Part shown: one piece after another, positions 10,329 through 18,377 of the stretch
How the letters are laid out: every line of letters starts with the position of its first letter
How positions within the stretch are numbered: position 1 is the first letter of the stretch
From: Methanobacterium petrolearium
Lineage (GTDB): Archaea; Methanobacteriota; Methanobacteria; Methanobacteriales; Methanobacteriaceae
Length of the DNA: 64,000 bases
Direction: 5' to 3'
Assembly: GCF_017873625.1 (NCBI RefSeq)
Contig: NZ_JAGGKL010000006.1
Location: 1 to 64,000, forward strand
The notes under the pieces: generated by a model
What the model was told of the DNA's origin: nothing
Seen by the model: only the letters and a program-made list of their open reading frames with translations
The model's database searches: none
Position numbers and translations under genes: made by a program

Positions 10329-10814
10329 TCAACTTAACTTTCGTTTCATCCACACTGCACCAACACCCAAACCAAACACCAGTCCAATGAGAAGACCAGA
10401 CAACAACGGGGTTAAAAAACCTGAACTGTTATACCCCACTAAGTTCAACTTGCTTATGCCCTCCCTTATGGAATTTTCATTGGCATCAGCCACTAAAATC
10501 CGGCTTGATACCTCAGGATGCTTGTCTATAAAGTTTTGAACCGTGTCTGTGTAAGCCACTGCCAAAATCTTTTTATCTGAATTGTTAAGAGCGTGTTCCA
10601 GTTCATGTTCCACATCAGCAGCTGATGCAAACTTATACACAGTGATATTGACTCCCATGTCATCTACCACTGATCTGGCAAGTTTTCCAGTGGCATTATC
10701 AGCTATGATAATAGCTGATTCATTGGTGGTTACATGTACTCCATGTGCACTGACTGAAACCATGAAACCAGCCACGACTATGATGAAAAGTCCAATAAAT
10801 TTTAAGTTGTGCAT
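10329..10814 (-). CDS. Membrane-anchored exported accessory protein of the CbiM-like transporter
   Basis: The 161-residue protein has an N-terminal signal or anchor segment ending VSVSAHGVHVTTN, a soluble middle (about 30-130) and a C-terminal helix (TPLLSGLLIGLVFGLGVGAV) ending in MKRKLS. Cleavage after VSVS or VSVSA would leave His at or next to the mature N terminus, a metal-capture arrangement found in accessory subunits of nickel and cobalt ECF systems (NikL/CbiN-like roles). I cannot assign it to a named family with certainty. It starts 13 bp after the cbiM-like stop codon, so the two are surely co-transcribed. The ribosome site is GAGGTCATAAAA before the ATG. Confidence 0.65.
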   Translation of the reverse strand: MHNLKFIGLFIIVVAGFMVSVSAHGVHVTTNESAIIIADNATGKLARSVVDDMGVNITVYKFASAADVEHELEHALNNSDKKILAVAYTDTVQNFIDKHPEVSSRILVADANENSIREGISKLNLVGYNSSGFLTPLLSGLLIGLVFGLGVGAVWMKRKLS

Positions 10815-10827
10815 TTTTATGACCTCA

Positions 10828-11451
10828 CTAAATTTGTTCCAACTGTGCCAATTCTGGTTTCAACTTAAAGAGGGTCAAAATGATGAATATGTTAATAATA
10901 CCCTCTAAAACAGCCACGAATAGATAAAATGGTATTAAAGTAGCCAGTAATACTTCAAAGGTAGCTACACCCGCAATTAACAGAATTACAACCTGGGTTA
11001 TGGTGGCCATGATAATCCCCATGAAGGTGCCTGCAAAAATACTCAACCTATCATCCAGTTCTGCTGTGAATTTATAGAATAAATAAGTCGAAAAACTCAG
11101 AACTATCCCCATAGTTATAGTATTAGCCCCTAAAGAGGTTACGCCCCCCATTCCCAGGAACAAAAACTGTACTATAAGACACAAAAATTCCACAGTTACC
11201 CCAGTGAAAGGGCCAAGTAAAATTACCACCAATGGTATTACAAACAGGTGGATAGGTACCCCAAAGGGCGAAGGTATGGATATCGAAGATGCAACAATAG
11301 TTACCGCTGCCAGAATTGCTGTATTAACAATTATTTTCTCTTTTTCCTCAGTTTTGGAAAGTTTATAAAAATATATTCCAATTACAACAAGGGTTAAAAT
11401 CCAGTAGATTGCAGCCTGCCATAAAGGTATAAGTCCATCAGATAAATGCAA
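10828..11451 (-). CDS. CbiM/NikM-like substrate-specific permease
   Basis: The 207-residue polytopic membrane protein begins MHLSDGLIPLWQ, the CbiM/NikM signature in which the N-terminal amine and His2 bind Ni or Co. A second conserved ligand position is kept as His68 in PFGVPIHL. It is therefore probably a working metal-binding S/M component, although no dedicated T or A subunit is adjacent; it might share the CbiQO at 48-50 kb. The start is a TTG preceded by GGAGGTTTTAAAT, and this start is needed for the MH N terminus. Confidence 0.8.
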   Translation of the reverse strand: MHLSDGLIPLWQAAIYWILTLVVIGIYFYKLSKTEEKEKIIVNTAILAAVTIVASSISIPSPFGVPIHLFVIPLVVILLGPFTGVTVEFLCLIVQFLFLGMGGVTSLGANTITMGIVLSFSTYLFYKFTAELDDRLSIFAGTFMGIIMATITQVVILLIAGVATFEVLLATLIPFYLFVAVLEGIINIFIILTLFKLKPELAQLEQI

Positions 11452-11582
11452 ATTTAAAACCTCCTATAATCTATTTTTTTAATAATCTCATGAAACATAA
11501 CCAAAGTTAAACAAAACTTAAAAAAATTTATTAATCGATTTTTATCTCAAAGGAAAAATCAAGAAAAATGAGAATATTTCTC

Positions 11583-12086
11583 TCATCTGCCAAAAAGACT
11601 CATTTGTAAATTTCTTAGAGTACCGCCTTCTTTGTAAGGGAAAGACATGGCAATTAAACCAATAACCATCATTAAACCAATCATAGCAACTGGCCCACCT
11701 GGTGAGCTACTCGATCCAGAACTTCCAGTAACCTCTTCAGGATTATTCACAGTTGTCGTTCCATTGTTATCAGCATTCCCTGTGTCACTGTCACTTGTAC
11801 CTGTTTGATCAGATTGTGTCACTCCGCTACCAGAATAGTCTGAACCACTACCAGTTGAAGAGTAACCCGAGTAAGTTGAAGCTTGAGAACTTCCAGACGA
11901 TCCACCAGAACCAGTACCAGTTGATGTAGATCCAGTTGAACCTGTGTCTGTAGTGCTAGTATCACCTGTTCCAGGGTCTGAAGGTTCTTCTATTGGAGTT
12001 CCATGTCCGGGATGTGCAGCAACAACGCCACAAAAACATAAAGACAATACCATTACAAATATCAGAAAGATAACATTTCTTTTCAT
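11583..12086 (-). CDS. Small Ser/Thr/Gly-rich surface protein with His-rich mature N terminus
   Basis: The predicted 168-residue protein starts MKRNVIFLIFVMVLSL and its signal peptide should end near VVAAHPGHGTP, exposing His-Pro-Gly-His at the mature end. A long low-complexity Ser/Thr/Gly/Asp region follows, then a C-terminal hydrophobic helix (VAMIGLMMVIGLIAMSF) with positive residues. This is the layout of a cell-surface tethered protein; the N-terminal His pair suggests metal capture. The upstream ATG at 12110 would put charged and polar residues before the signal peptide, so 12086 is preferred. It precedes the cbiM-like gene (131 bp gap) and is preceded by the operator candidate at 12156-12190. 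Confidence 0.7.
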   Translation of the reverse strand: MKRNVIFLIFVMVLSLCFCGVVAAHPGHGTPIEEPSDPGTGDTSTTDTGSTGSTSTGTGSGGSSGSSQASTYSGYSSTGSGSDYSGSGVTQSDQTGTSDSDTGNADNNGTTTVNNPEEVTGSSGSSSSPGGPVAMIGLMMVIGLIAMSFPYKEGGTLRNLQMSLFGR

Positions 12087-12155
12087 GTGTTGGTAACACC
12101 ATCCATTCAATTTTTTGGATGTAAATTAAGTAATATGCTATATAAGATTTGTGTT

Positions 12156-12190
12156 ATTACAATTTAGTTGAAATCTTTAAAAAAAGTAAT
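12156..12190 (-). promoter_or_regulatory. Operator candidate ATTAC-N25-GTAAT before the small surface protein
   Basis: ATTAC at 12156-12160 and GTAAT at 12186-12190 are 30 bp apart. A TATA-like CTATATAAG lies at about 12139-12147, 9-12 bp on the gene side. Confidence 0.62.
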
Positions 12191-12594
12191 ATTCGTTGCA
12201 AAACCAACATCTTTATGATTATTTTAAACAGATCTCCTCATAAAATTAGAAAAACCTAAAGTTAAAAAGTATACACTGAGATGAAACGTTATAAACTCCA
12301 AATCTCAACAATTTAGGCGTTTATCGGATTCTGGTTTTTATCAAGAGCCCTCAAATCATTTGAAGAAAGGCCTGTAATAATTCAAAGATTACAAATCCAC
12401 ATGATTTATTTATTAATCTTGAAAAAGTATTATATATACTGATTTTTTAAAACCACTTTAAAACATTTTAAATTAATTAAAACCTATTTTAAACTGTAAA
12501 ATAATAATAATTAACTGCTAAATCAAATTCTTTTTATATTACTATATTGATCATAATGATTAAATATTTATACAAGGTAATTTAATGAATCATA

Positions 12595-12710
12595 TGCCTA
12601 CAACCATTTTACCCTCCCTTGTTTTACCACAATTGGAGGATCAGGGATCTGATACCATATTACTCACTGCAATGATGAAATCAGATCCCTGATTTACATG
12701 CAATGCAACT
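12595..12710 (+). ncRNA. Candidate structured RNA with a 14-bp perfect stem
   Basis: ATCAGGGATCTGAT (12640-12653) is perfectly repeated in inverse orientation at 12680-12693, with a 26-nt loop. A TATA-like ATATTTATAC at about 12566-12575 would place a start near 12595. Strand and ends are guesses; a protein-binding DNA palindrome is the alternative. Confidence 0.35.
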
Positions 12711-12803
12711 CAAAAATAATAGAACAATCGCTTTTAATGATTTAACCAGTTAATTTTCTTAACCTGCCCTAATGATTTTTTTAACTAGGCCAAAAAATCA
12801 TTT

Positions 12804-12838
12804 ATTACATTACAGCCCGATTCAAACCAAACAGTAAT
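12804..12838 (+). promoter_or_regulatory. Operator candidate ATTAC-N25-GTAAT
   Basis: ATTAC at 12804-12808 and GTAAT at 12834-12838 are 30 bp apart and are followed by AATAAATAAATAG and TTAAATATAAG boxes on the plus strand. It would control the structured element at 12900-13110 and/or the small gene at 13187. Confidence 0.5.
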
Positions 12839-12899
12839 AATAATAAATAAATAGAAAGTGTTAAATATAAGAATAATCAATGCAGTGATTGTACGAATA

Positions 12900-13110
12900 A
12901 CACCAAATAAGTTATTACTAGGGGGGTTGAATAAGGTGTTTTTGTATTAAATTGATGAACTTGCCATTTCCTCCTGCAAGACGTCTTCAGTTGGGATCGA
13001 ACATCCAGATCCCTCCTGGCAGTATAAAGTAGATGGGGCATCAAACCTCCTTCTTTATAAAAAGTAATCCGCTCAAATGTATAGGTCTACCCCCTCTGAT
13101 GCCCCCCTAT
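12900..13110 (+). ncRNA. Candidate structured RNA A (relative of element B near 60.5 kb)
   Basis: Hairpins visible on this strand are CTTGC/GCAAG (12960-12980), GGGATC/GATCCC (12993-13013) and a closing stem GGGGCATC (13035-13042) with GATGCCCC (13098-13105). Within the last loop lies CGCTCAAATGTAT (13070-13082), identical over 13 nt to element B on the minus strand at 60532-60544, which is closed by the same GGGCATC/GATGCCC stem. The flanking sequences differ, which points to conserved RNA rather than recent duplication. It may be an independent sRNA or the leader of the gene at 13187. Confidence 0.5.
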
Positions 13111-13186
13111 AATCACTGACAGATTTATTTCCAGAAAATATCAAAAAATTTTTTAATAAGTGTTAAAGTTTTCAATAGGTGTTAAA

Positions 13187-13462
13187 ATGAGAAATAAATC
13201 CATTGAAGAGATAACCGTCAAAAAAGAATTAAAAAAAATGGAAAGAAAACTCAACGAAGGATCTGATATTGTATGGGTGAACTTTCCCTACAGTGAGGCT
13301 AACCTGGCTATCATCCGAAGCATACTAAAGCAGTTTGGATGGTGCAATGAAAACCTCCGTATAAGCTTTGATGAAAACGATATTTTCGTTGAAAAAGACA
13401 ACTTCTTTATCCCAACTGAAGAATCAATGAGAATAAAAGAAAATTCAGGAAATCTTTATTAA
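13187..13462 (+). CDS. Small hypothetical protein
   Basis: The 91-residue product (MRNKSIEEITVKKELKKM...) is charged, without membrane segments, and has one Cys in a QFGWCNENLR stretch. I do not recognise the family. The ATG at 13187 follows AGGTG; a GTG 27 bases upstream has the similar context AAGTGTTAAAG and could be an alternative start. It lies downstream of structured element A and the operator at 12804, so it may be part of the same metal-responsive unit. Confidence 0.55.
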   Translation: MRNKSIEEITVKKELKKMERKLNEGSDIVWVNFPYSEANLAIIRSILKQFGWCNENLRISFDENDIFVEKDNFFIPTEESMRIKENSGNLY

Positions 13463-13621
13463 CTTGAAATCCCGGTCATTTTTTTTAATCTGAACCTTTT
13501 TTTATCCATTTGAACCATGATTTTCTAAATTTCTTTTTTATTCCTTTGAAACAGTAACATTTTGAACCATAATAATACATCTATTTTCATAAATTACATT
13601 TCTAAAGCTCGCAGCTAATTT

Positions 13622-13655
13622 ATTACTATTTTGAATATAAACAGGTGAAAGTAAT
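13622..13655 (+). promoter_or_regulatory. Operator candidate (29-bp spacing) before the MFS gene
   Basis: ATTAC at 13622-13626 and GTAATACT from 13651 lie 29 bp apart. A TATA-like AAAATATTTATG follows about 12 bp downstream, the same geometry as in the other members. Confidence 0.5.
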
Positions 13656-13721
13656 ACTCTTGTAAAAATATTTATGTAAATATAAAAATAATCAATAAAG
13701 TAAGAGTAGGGGAGGTAAAAA

Positions 13722-15074
13722 ATGTTTGATAATCTTAGAACTAGAATACTGGCAGTTATTTTTGCAGGGGCTATTTTGATTGCAATAGATGGTTCAACCA
13801 TCAGCCCTATTTTGGAATCCATACAAAAATCTTTTGGAGTTAGTGAAAGTGTTATAACCTGGATTTTCAACATGGAAATCCTGTTTTTATTACTTTCAAC
13901 ACCTATAATGGCTAAATTATCTGACAAGTATGGTCGGAAAAATATTTACGTTATAAACGCAGCTTTATTCTTAATTGGAACATTAGTTGTATCGTTTTCA
14001 CAGTCTTTTGAAATGTTGCTTATTGGAAGGGCTTTGCAGGGTATAGGTGCCGTATTATCTGTACTGGCCATTACCATCATTGGTGATTACTTTGATGAAA
14101 GCCGTGGTACCATACTGGGTGCATTTGGAGTTATAATCGCCCTGGTGTATGCTTTAGGTCCTGCAATATCTGGTTTTCTGGTTAACTTTGGCTGGCACTG
14201 GGTTTTTGTGATAAATATTCCAGTAGCTGCCATAGTGGTTATCCTGGGATACTATCTTTTACCTGAAAGTAAAACCAGTGAAAAATATTCCGGTTTTGAC
14301 TGGAAAGGTATGGTTTTCCTGGGTATAGCTATTGCCACCATAGCCTACTTCATATTCAATCTCAGTGAACAAGCCTCAACCACCCTACAATATTTCTTAC
14401 TGGGAATTTTCATCCTGGCACTGATCATCTTCTGGTGGGTGGAAAGAAAGGCAATAGAACCTATCATACCCATTGGCCTTTTGAAAAAAAGAGACACCCT
14501 CATAGCCAGTGTGGTGACCCTGGTGGGTTACTTAGCTATGGCTGGAACCTATTACTTTTCAACATACGCCTCCATGGCCTTTAACCTCAGTTATTCCACA
14601 GCAGCTTACATGATACTTCCCATGACCATTGCCTCCCTTATAACCACACCCGTGGTGGGTAAACTCCTTGATAAAGTTGGTGCAAAACCCATTATGGTGG
14701 TGGGTGGAGTTCTCACTGCCATAGGCATGTTGATTCTGAGTTACTCATCCAACCTGTACCTGTTCGCATTTTCCTTGGTGCTGGTTGGTATTGGTAATGC
14801 ATCCATTGTTGGCAATGCCCTTTACTACATCTTCCTTGATGAAACTGGTAAATCAGAAAGAGCATCTGGTCAGGCACTCTTAAACATACTCCTGAACACG
14901 GGTTCACTTTTAGGAGGGGCCATTTTAGGTTCTGCTTTAAGTTTTTCTGCCTCTGGCGCTGCTTCATTCCGTCACGTGTACCTTTACTTGGCAGTGGTGT
15001 ATGTTATACTGACCATACTATCCATAGGACTCAGAGGTAGACTTTCAGGAAGCAAAAAGCCAGCTGCAGGATAA
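13722..15074 (+). CDS. MFS transporter, DHA2/EmrB-QacA-like
   Basis: The 450-residue protein has 12-14 predicted membrane helices. The MFS motif A appears as AKLSDKYGRKNIYV after helix 2, and the DHA-type motif as LIGRALQGIGA. Such proteins are proton-driven exporters of drugs, metabolites or metal chelates; the substrate is unknown. GGGGAGGTAAAAA precedes the ATG. The operator-like repeat in its promoter places it with the nas/cbi genes, so export of a chelator such as a nicotianamine-type compound is conceivable, but this is inference. Confidence 0.85.
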   Translation: MFDNLRTRILAVIFAGAILIAIDGSTISPILESIQKSFGVSESVITWIFNMEILFLLLSTPIMAKLSDKYGRKNIYVINAALFLIGTLVVSFSQSFEMLLIGRALQGIGAVLSVLAITIIGDYFDESRGTILGAFGVIIALVYALGPAISGFLVNFGWHWVFVINIPVAAIVVILGYYLLPESKTSEKYSGFDWKGMVFLGIAIATIAYFIFNLSEQASTTLQYFLLGIFILALIIFWWVERKAIEPIIPIGLLKKRDTLIASVVTLVGYLAMAGTYYFSTYASMAFNLSYSTAAYMILPMTIASLITTPVVGKLLDKVGAKPIMVVGGVLTAIGMLILSYSSNLYLFAFSLVLVGIGNASIVGNALYYIFLDETGKSERASGQALLNILLNTGSLLGGAILGSALSFSASGAASFRHVYLYLAVVYVILTILSIGLRGRLSGSKKPAAG

Positions 15075-15095
15075 GTAGTTAAAAAAAGATGTTGG

Positions 15096-15112
15096 GGATT
15101 TTTTTTATTCTC
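15096..15112 (+). terminator. Oligo-T terminator after the MFS gene
   Basis: A run of eight T follows GGGGA about 25 bp after the stop codon. Confidence 0.45.
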
Positions 15113-15185
15113 CCTTTATTCCATTATTTTTTTTAAATATTCTACTTTTTATTCCATTATCCATTTCTACTATGAAATACTGTAT

Positions 15186-15899
15186 TTAAACCACCGTAAC
15201 CTTCTGATACAGGGGGTTTTTGCTGATCATCTTAAGATAATCCTCAAATGAAGAGAACCAGGAAACTTCCACTTGTTCTAAGTAATTTTCGGCAATTTTT
15301 TGGGCTTTTGTTATTTCATCCCAAGTTGGAGTCCTCCAAGGTGTCCCAGGTACTGGAATGTAACCAGTAATATGGTAGGGAATTTTTGGATCAATATCCG
15401 CTATAAAAGTGACAATTTCTTCAATTTCATCATGATCAATCAATTCTGGAATGTAAACACTACTGGCATCAACTTCAATACCCCGTTCATACACGGCCTG
15501 GAAATTCTCCAGCACAGATTTATTGGATTTACCCGTATATTTAATGTAAAAATCTTCAGATAAACTCTTAATACTAATGGAAATGGCGTCAATAGATTCG
15601 GGAGGTAAATTGTAGCCATTAGAATGCCCTATCTTGGTACGAACACCCAACACGTTTTTGGAAAAATCAGCCACTTCCTCTAGGAGAGGATAGGTGCTTA
15701 CTTCTCCACCTACAAAGTGTACCCATTCAATATCCATTCTGCTTAGAACCTCTTTGATCTCTCCTAAATCCAAGAATCTATCTGGTTTTGGATGGTTTCC
15801 CAGCTTATATGAACACCAGGTGCAATTAAAATTACAGCCATAGTTATGGATATTCGCTCTTTTAAATTCTTTTGAATAACTGATTTTGTAAATTGCCAT
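15186..15899 (-). CDS. Radical SAM protein, PFL-activase-like
   Basis: The 237-residue single-domain radical SAM enzyme has the cluster motif C22-x3-C26-x2-C29 (CNFNCTWC) and a GGE motif (VHFVGGEVSTYP). The C-terminal half resembles glycyl-radical-enzyme activases and the AmmeMemoRadiSam group (HITGYIPVPGTPWRTPTWDE). It has no SPASM or extra cluster. Its substrate is unknown. It is divergent from nikR, with an unusual leader (overlapping inverted repeats 15932-15986) between its TATA box and start. ATG 15899 is used because GGTG precedes it; a TTG lies one codon upstream. Confidence 0.75.
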   Translation of the reverse strand: MAIYKISYSKEFKRANIHNYGCNFNCTWCSYKLGNHPKPDRFLDLGEIKEVLSRMDIEWVHFVGGEVSTYPLLEEVADFSKNVLGVRTKIGHSNGYNLPPESIDAISISIKSLSEDFYIKYTGKSNKSVLENFQAVYERGIEVDASSVYIPELIDHDEIEEIVTFIADIDPKIPYHITGYIPVPGTPWRTPTWDEITKAQKIAENYLEQVEVSWFSSFEDYLKMISKNPLYQKVTVV

Positions 15900-15931
15900 C
15901 AAAACACCGTTCTATTGAATTATGAGAAGGT

Positions 15932-15986
15932 GATCCTGGAAAATATTTTTAAAGTTTGGTAGCACCTATTCCAGGATCGTGCTACC
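15932..15986 (-). promoter_or_regulatory. Overlapping inverted repeats in the radical SAM leader (pseudoknot or switch)
   Basis: Two perfect inverted repeats interlock. GATCCTGGAA (15932-15941) pairs with TTCCAGGATC (15969-15978), and GGTAGCAC (15958-15965) pairs with GTGCTACC (15979-15986). The order A-B-A'-B' allows an H-type pseudoknot or two mutually exclusive hairpins. A minus-strand TATA (TTTTTATATC, 15999-16008) would start transcription close to 15980-15986, so the whole element would be the 5' leader, ending about 32 nt before the start codon. Confidence 0.55.
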
Positions 15987-16155
15987 TTTACTTGTTATGA
16001 TATAAAAATTTTCCGATGGCAAACTTTTTAATGATGGCAGCACTATGTGAATATAACGATTAAAAAGAAGTTTAAATATGAATATGTATATTAAAATTAA
16101 GTTAAAATTTAATATAATAATTAACATTAATTTAAAATAAAAATTGAGGTTTAAT

Positions 16156-16563
16156 ATGACGGTGGAAAGAGTGGGAGTATCTTTTGAACCAGAACTCCTG
16201 GAAAAATTTGATGATCTCATTAAATCAAAGGGTTACACCAACCGATCAGAAGCTATTCGTGATCTGGTTCGCAAATCAATTATTGAAGCACACATCGAAA
16301 GTGAAGATGAAGATGTCATCGGAACTTTGACTATAATATATGATCATGATGTGGGAGATGTGACCAACGAACTACAACATTTTCAACACTTCCATCTAAG
16401 CGAGATCATTGCCACCAGCCATGTGCATGTGGAAAAACACAACTGCCTGGAAGTTCTCATGGTCCGGGGAAAAGCAAAAAGTATCAGGAAGTTGGCAGAC
16501 CATATAAGAGCCATTAGAGGCGTGAAACATGGCGAACTGGTCACCACCAAATCATCAGTTTAA
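16156..16563 (+). CDS. nikR: Nickel-responsive ribbon-helix-helix regulator NikR
   Basis: The 135-residue protein has an N-terminal ribbon-helix-helix DNA-binding segment (residues 1-48, RVGVSFEPELLEKFD) and a C-terminal ACT-like metal domain. The high-affinity nickel ligands of the family are all present as His78, His89, His91 and Cys97 (SHVHVEKHNC). It should repress or tune nickel uptake genes when Ni is bound. The start was set at ATG 16156 behind GAGG rather than the TTG at 16144. It lies among metal-transport genes; the ATTAC-N25-GTAAT repeats are candidate targets but their spacing is not that of the E. coli operator. Confidence 0.92.
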   Translation: MTVERVGVSFEPELLEKFDDLIKSKGYTNRSEAIRDLVRKSIIEAHIESEDEDVIGTLTIIYDHDVGDVTNELQHFQHFHLSEIIATSHVHVEKHNCLEVLMVRGKAKSIRKLADHIRAIRGVKHGELVTTKSSV

Positions 16564-16660
16564 CTATAACTTAAGATAATAATCCATTTACCTAAATTTA
16601 AACGTAATCATCAGTAATTTACTAATTTAAAACAACAAAAGGTTTATTGAGGCTTTTTAA

Positions 16661-17431
16661 ATGGAATATCGGCACGTCCCATTTATTACTTTATCAGAAA
16701 TTAAACCCAGAGTTTGGATAACCCTTTCTGGATGTAATTTCAAATGTAAAGGTTGTTTTAGTCCGGCAAAAGGCATTGCAGGTCAAAAAATGGATGTCGA
16801 TGAATTGGTAAGTCTGGTAAAAAAAGCTTCCCTTGACTACTATCAAAAACTGCCAGGGGAAATCATAATAACCGGTGGCGAACCAACCCTGAACAGGAGT
16901 TACTTGCTTGATCTAGTTTCTAAACTAAATTCAAGTGCGGTCATAATCATAGAAACCAATGGCTATTTTTTAGATGAGGAATATATTGAGGAACTAATTA
17001 AAGTTGGATTAAGTGAAATCATGCTTGATTTAAAGGCCTATGATGAAGGATTGCATAGATGGTATACTGGTTTTCCAAATAAGACCATACTTGAAAATGC
17101 AAGAACAATTCACGAAAAAATCAATTTAATTATCAAAACAGTTTACACACCAGGGATCATAGATGAAGTTGAAATAGAAAAGATTGCCAGATTTATCTCT
17201 GATATCCATCCAGAAATAGAATACAGAATAAATGATTTTAAACCTCTAAAAGGCTTATCCAGAACTCCAACTGATCTGGAAATGGAAAATGCTTATTCAG
17301 CTGCTAAAAAGCATTTAAAAAATGTTATAATCAGTAGAAGTTGTAGAAGAGAAAAAACAACACCAAAAAAGAAAAGTTGGATAACTGTATTTCCAGATGG
17401 AACCATGAAAAGGAGATCATTGAAAAATTGA
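16661..17431 (+). CDS. Radical SAM protein, PFL/RNR-activase-like
   Basis: The 256-residue protein has C25-x3-C29-x2-C32 (CNFKCKGC) and GGEPT (IIITGGEPTLN). It resembles the 15186-15899 enzyme in its C-terminal region (RINDFKPLKGLSRTPTDLE versus HITGYIPVPGTPWRTPT) and is likely a distant paralogue. The C-terminus is basic (EKTTPKKKSW). The substrate is unknown. It follows nikR by 98 bp and may be co-transcribed with it. Confidence 0.75.
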   Translation: MEYRHVPFITLSEIKPRVWITLSGCNFKCKGCFSPAKGIAGQKMDVDELVSLVKKASLDYYQKLPGEIIITGGEPTLNRSYLLDLVSKLNSSAVIIIETNGYFLDEEYIEELIKVGLSEIMLDLKAYDEGLHRWYTGFPNKTILENARTIHEKINLIIKTVYTPGIIDEVEIEKIARFISDIHPEIEYRINDFKPLKGLSRTPTDLEMENAYSAAKKHLKNVIISRSCRREKTTPKKKSWITVFPDGTMKRRSLKN

Positions 17432-17581
17432 TGATACCCCTATCAAATAGATTTATAATTCTGCCATAGTATAAATTGCAAAATTTAAACACAAAATAAA
17501 ATCCCAACAAAAGGTAATAATCATGTTGTAAAAGAATTAGACAATATAATTTCATATATATTATTTAACGAGGTTGAAAAC

Positions 17582-17998
17582 GTGAATAAAAATGAAGGAC
17601 CTGAAAGACATCTCTGTTTTAAGCTTGGTAAAGTTAACCGAAAAATATATAGGCATTGTGAGAGTGAACTGGCTCCTTTTAACATCACCCCCGCTCAATT
17701 CTATGCTTTAAGTGTTTTATTCAATAATGATGGAATAAAATTTAAAGACATGGCACTCAGGTTAAATTTAGATCGTTCCAGCCTCACAGGAATTCTGGAT
17801 AGGATGGAAAAAGGAGGATTCATAGAAAGGAGAGCTGATCCCGATGATCGAAGGTCTATTCTAATTTTTCTAACTGATAAATCAAAGAAAATCGGACCAG
17901 AATTATATACCATTGCCTGGGGACTTGATCAAAAGTTTAAAAATAAAATATCACCTGAAGAATTGAAAATACTCCTTAAAGTTCTGGAACAGTTGTAA
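17582..17998 (+). CDS. MarR-family transcriptional regulator
   Basis: The 138-residue winged-helix protein has the recognition region LRLNLDRSSLTGILDRMEKGGFIERRADPDDRRS typical of MarR, read here in segments, with the RADPDDRRS wing. It probably senses a small ligand and controls the adjacent, now broken, flavoprotein gene, whose promoter has a perfect palindrome at 18068-18079. The start is a GTG with GAGG upstream. Confidence 0.85.
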   Translation: MNKNEGPERHLCFKLGKVNRKIYRHCESELAPFNITPAQFYALSVLFNNDGIKFKDMALRLNLDRSSLTGILDRMEKGGFIERRADPDDRRSILIFLTDKSKKIGPELYTIAWGLDQKFKNKISPEELKILLKVLEQL

Positions 17999-18067
17999 TA
18001 CGTCTTTTTATTCATATCAAACCTCCTGTAATACACCATAAATTATTTATATTATCTAAAAAATATG

Positions 18068-18079
18068 TTTGTATACAAA
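18068..18079 (+). promoter_or_regulatory. Palindrome TTTGTATACAAA, likely MarR operator
   Basis: A perfect 12-bp palindrome followed by a half copy (TTTGTAT at 18083-18089) stands just before the flavoprotein remnant and 70 bp after the MarR stop codon. Confidence 0.45.
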
Positions 18080-18102
18080 TAATTTGTATGGTGGTATAAG
18101 TT

Positions 18103-18377
18103 ATGAATAAAAATAGAAAAAATACTACATCTATTCTGGGAATTATCGGAAGCCCAGTGGAATATAGCAATACAGACCTGCTGGTCAAAACCATAATGAA
18201 TGCTACTGGAGCAGAACAGGAGTTTTTTAAACTTTAAGACATAAAAGTAGGTCCCTGCCTGGCCTGTAAGAAGTGTGCTTACACCAACCAGTGTGCAGGA
18301 TGATGACTTCAAATGGCTTTCGGCTTTCTCAGAAGGTTTTAGATGCAGATATGTTGAAAATGTAGGAGAGATTAGAA
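18103..18377 (+). pseudogene. Iron-sulfur flavoprotein (NADPH-dependent FMN reductase family), degraded
   Basis: The reading frame from ATG 18103 gives a flavodoxin-like start (ILGIIGSPVEYSNTDLLVK) and then an in-frame TAA at 18235. It continues as IKVGPCLACKKCAYTNQCAG, the Cys cluster of Isf-type proteins, and is again lost by frameshift near 18300; fragments DDFKW and KVLDAD appear in the other frames. The C-terminal half is missing where the next gene starts. It is clearly non-functional and truncated. Confidence 0.7.

Larger units (their letters stand above)
12087..13186. other. 1.1-kb gene-free region with several structured elements
   Basis: No convincing protein gene is seen. It holds two ATTAC-N25-GTAAT elements (12156 and 12804), a perfect 14-bp inverted repeat (12640-12693) and a hairpin-rich element (about 12900-13110) that has a relative near 60.5 kb. 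Several TATA-like boxes (near 12566, 12845 and 12864) suggest plus-strand transcription. Confidence 0.6.

Noticed and set aside
12372..12392. TGTAAT-N9-ATTACA inverted repeat as another member of the operator family
   Set aside because: The half-sites are in the opposite order and the spacing is different; it is probably a chance AT-rich palindrome.
12671..12693. C/D-box guide RNA (ATGATGA and CTGA boxes near 12672-12692)
   Set aside because: The boxes fall in or next to the perfect 14-bp stem and no second pair (C'/D') is seen, so chance is more likely.
12914..12948. ATTAC and GTATT 30 bp apart as a ninth operator
   Set aside because: One mismatch in a 5-bp half-site and no TATA box in the expected place; it lies within structured element A.
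16020..16155. ATTAC-N25-GTAAT element before nikR itself
   Set aside because: I looked for it and found none; this also weakens the idea that NikR autoregulates through this motif.
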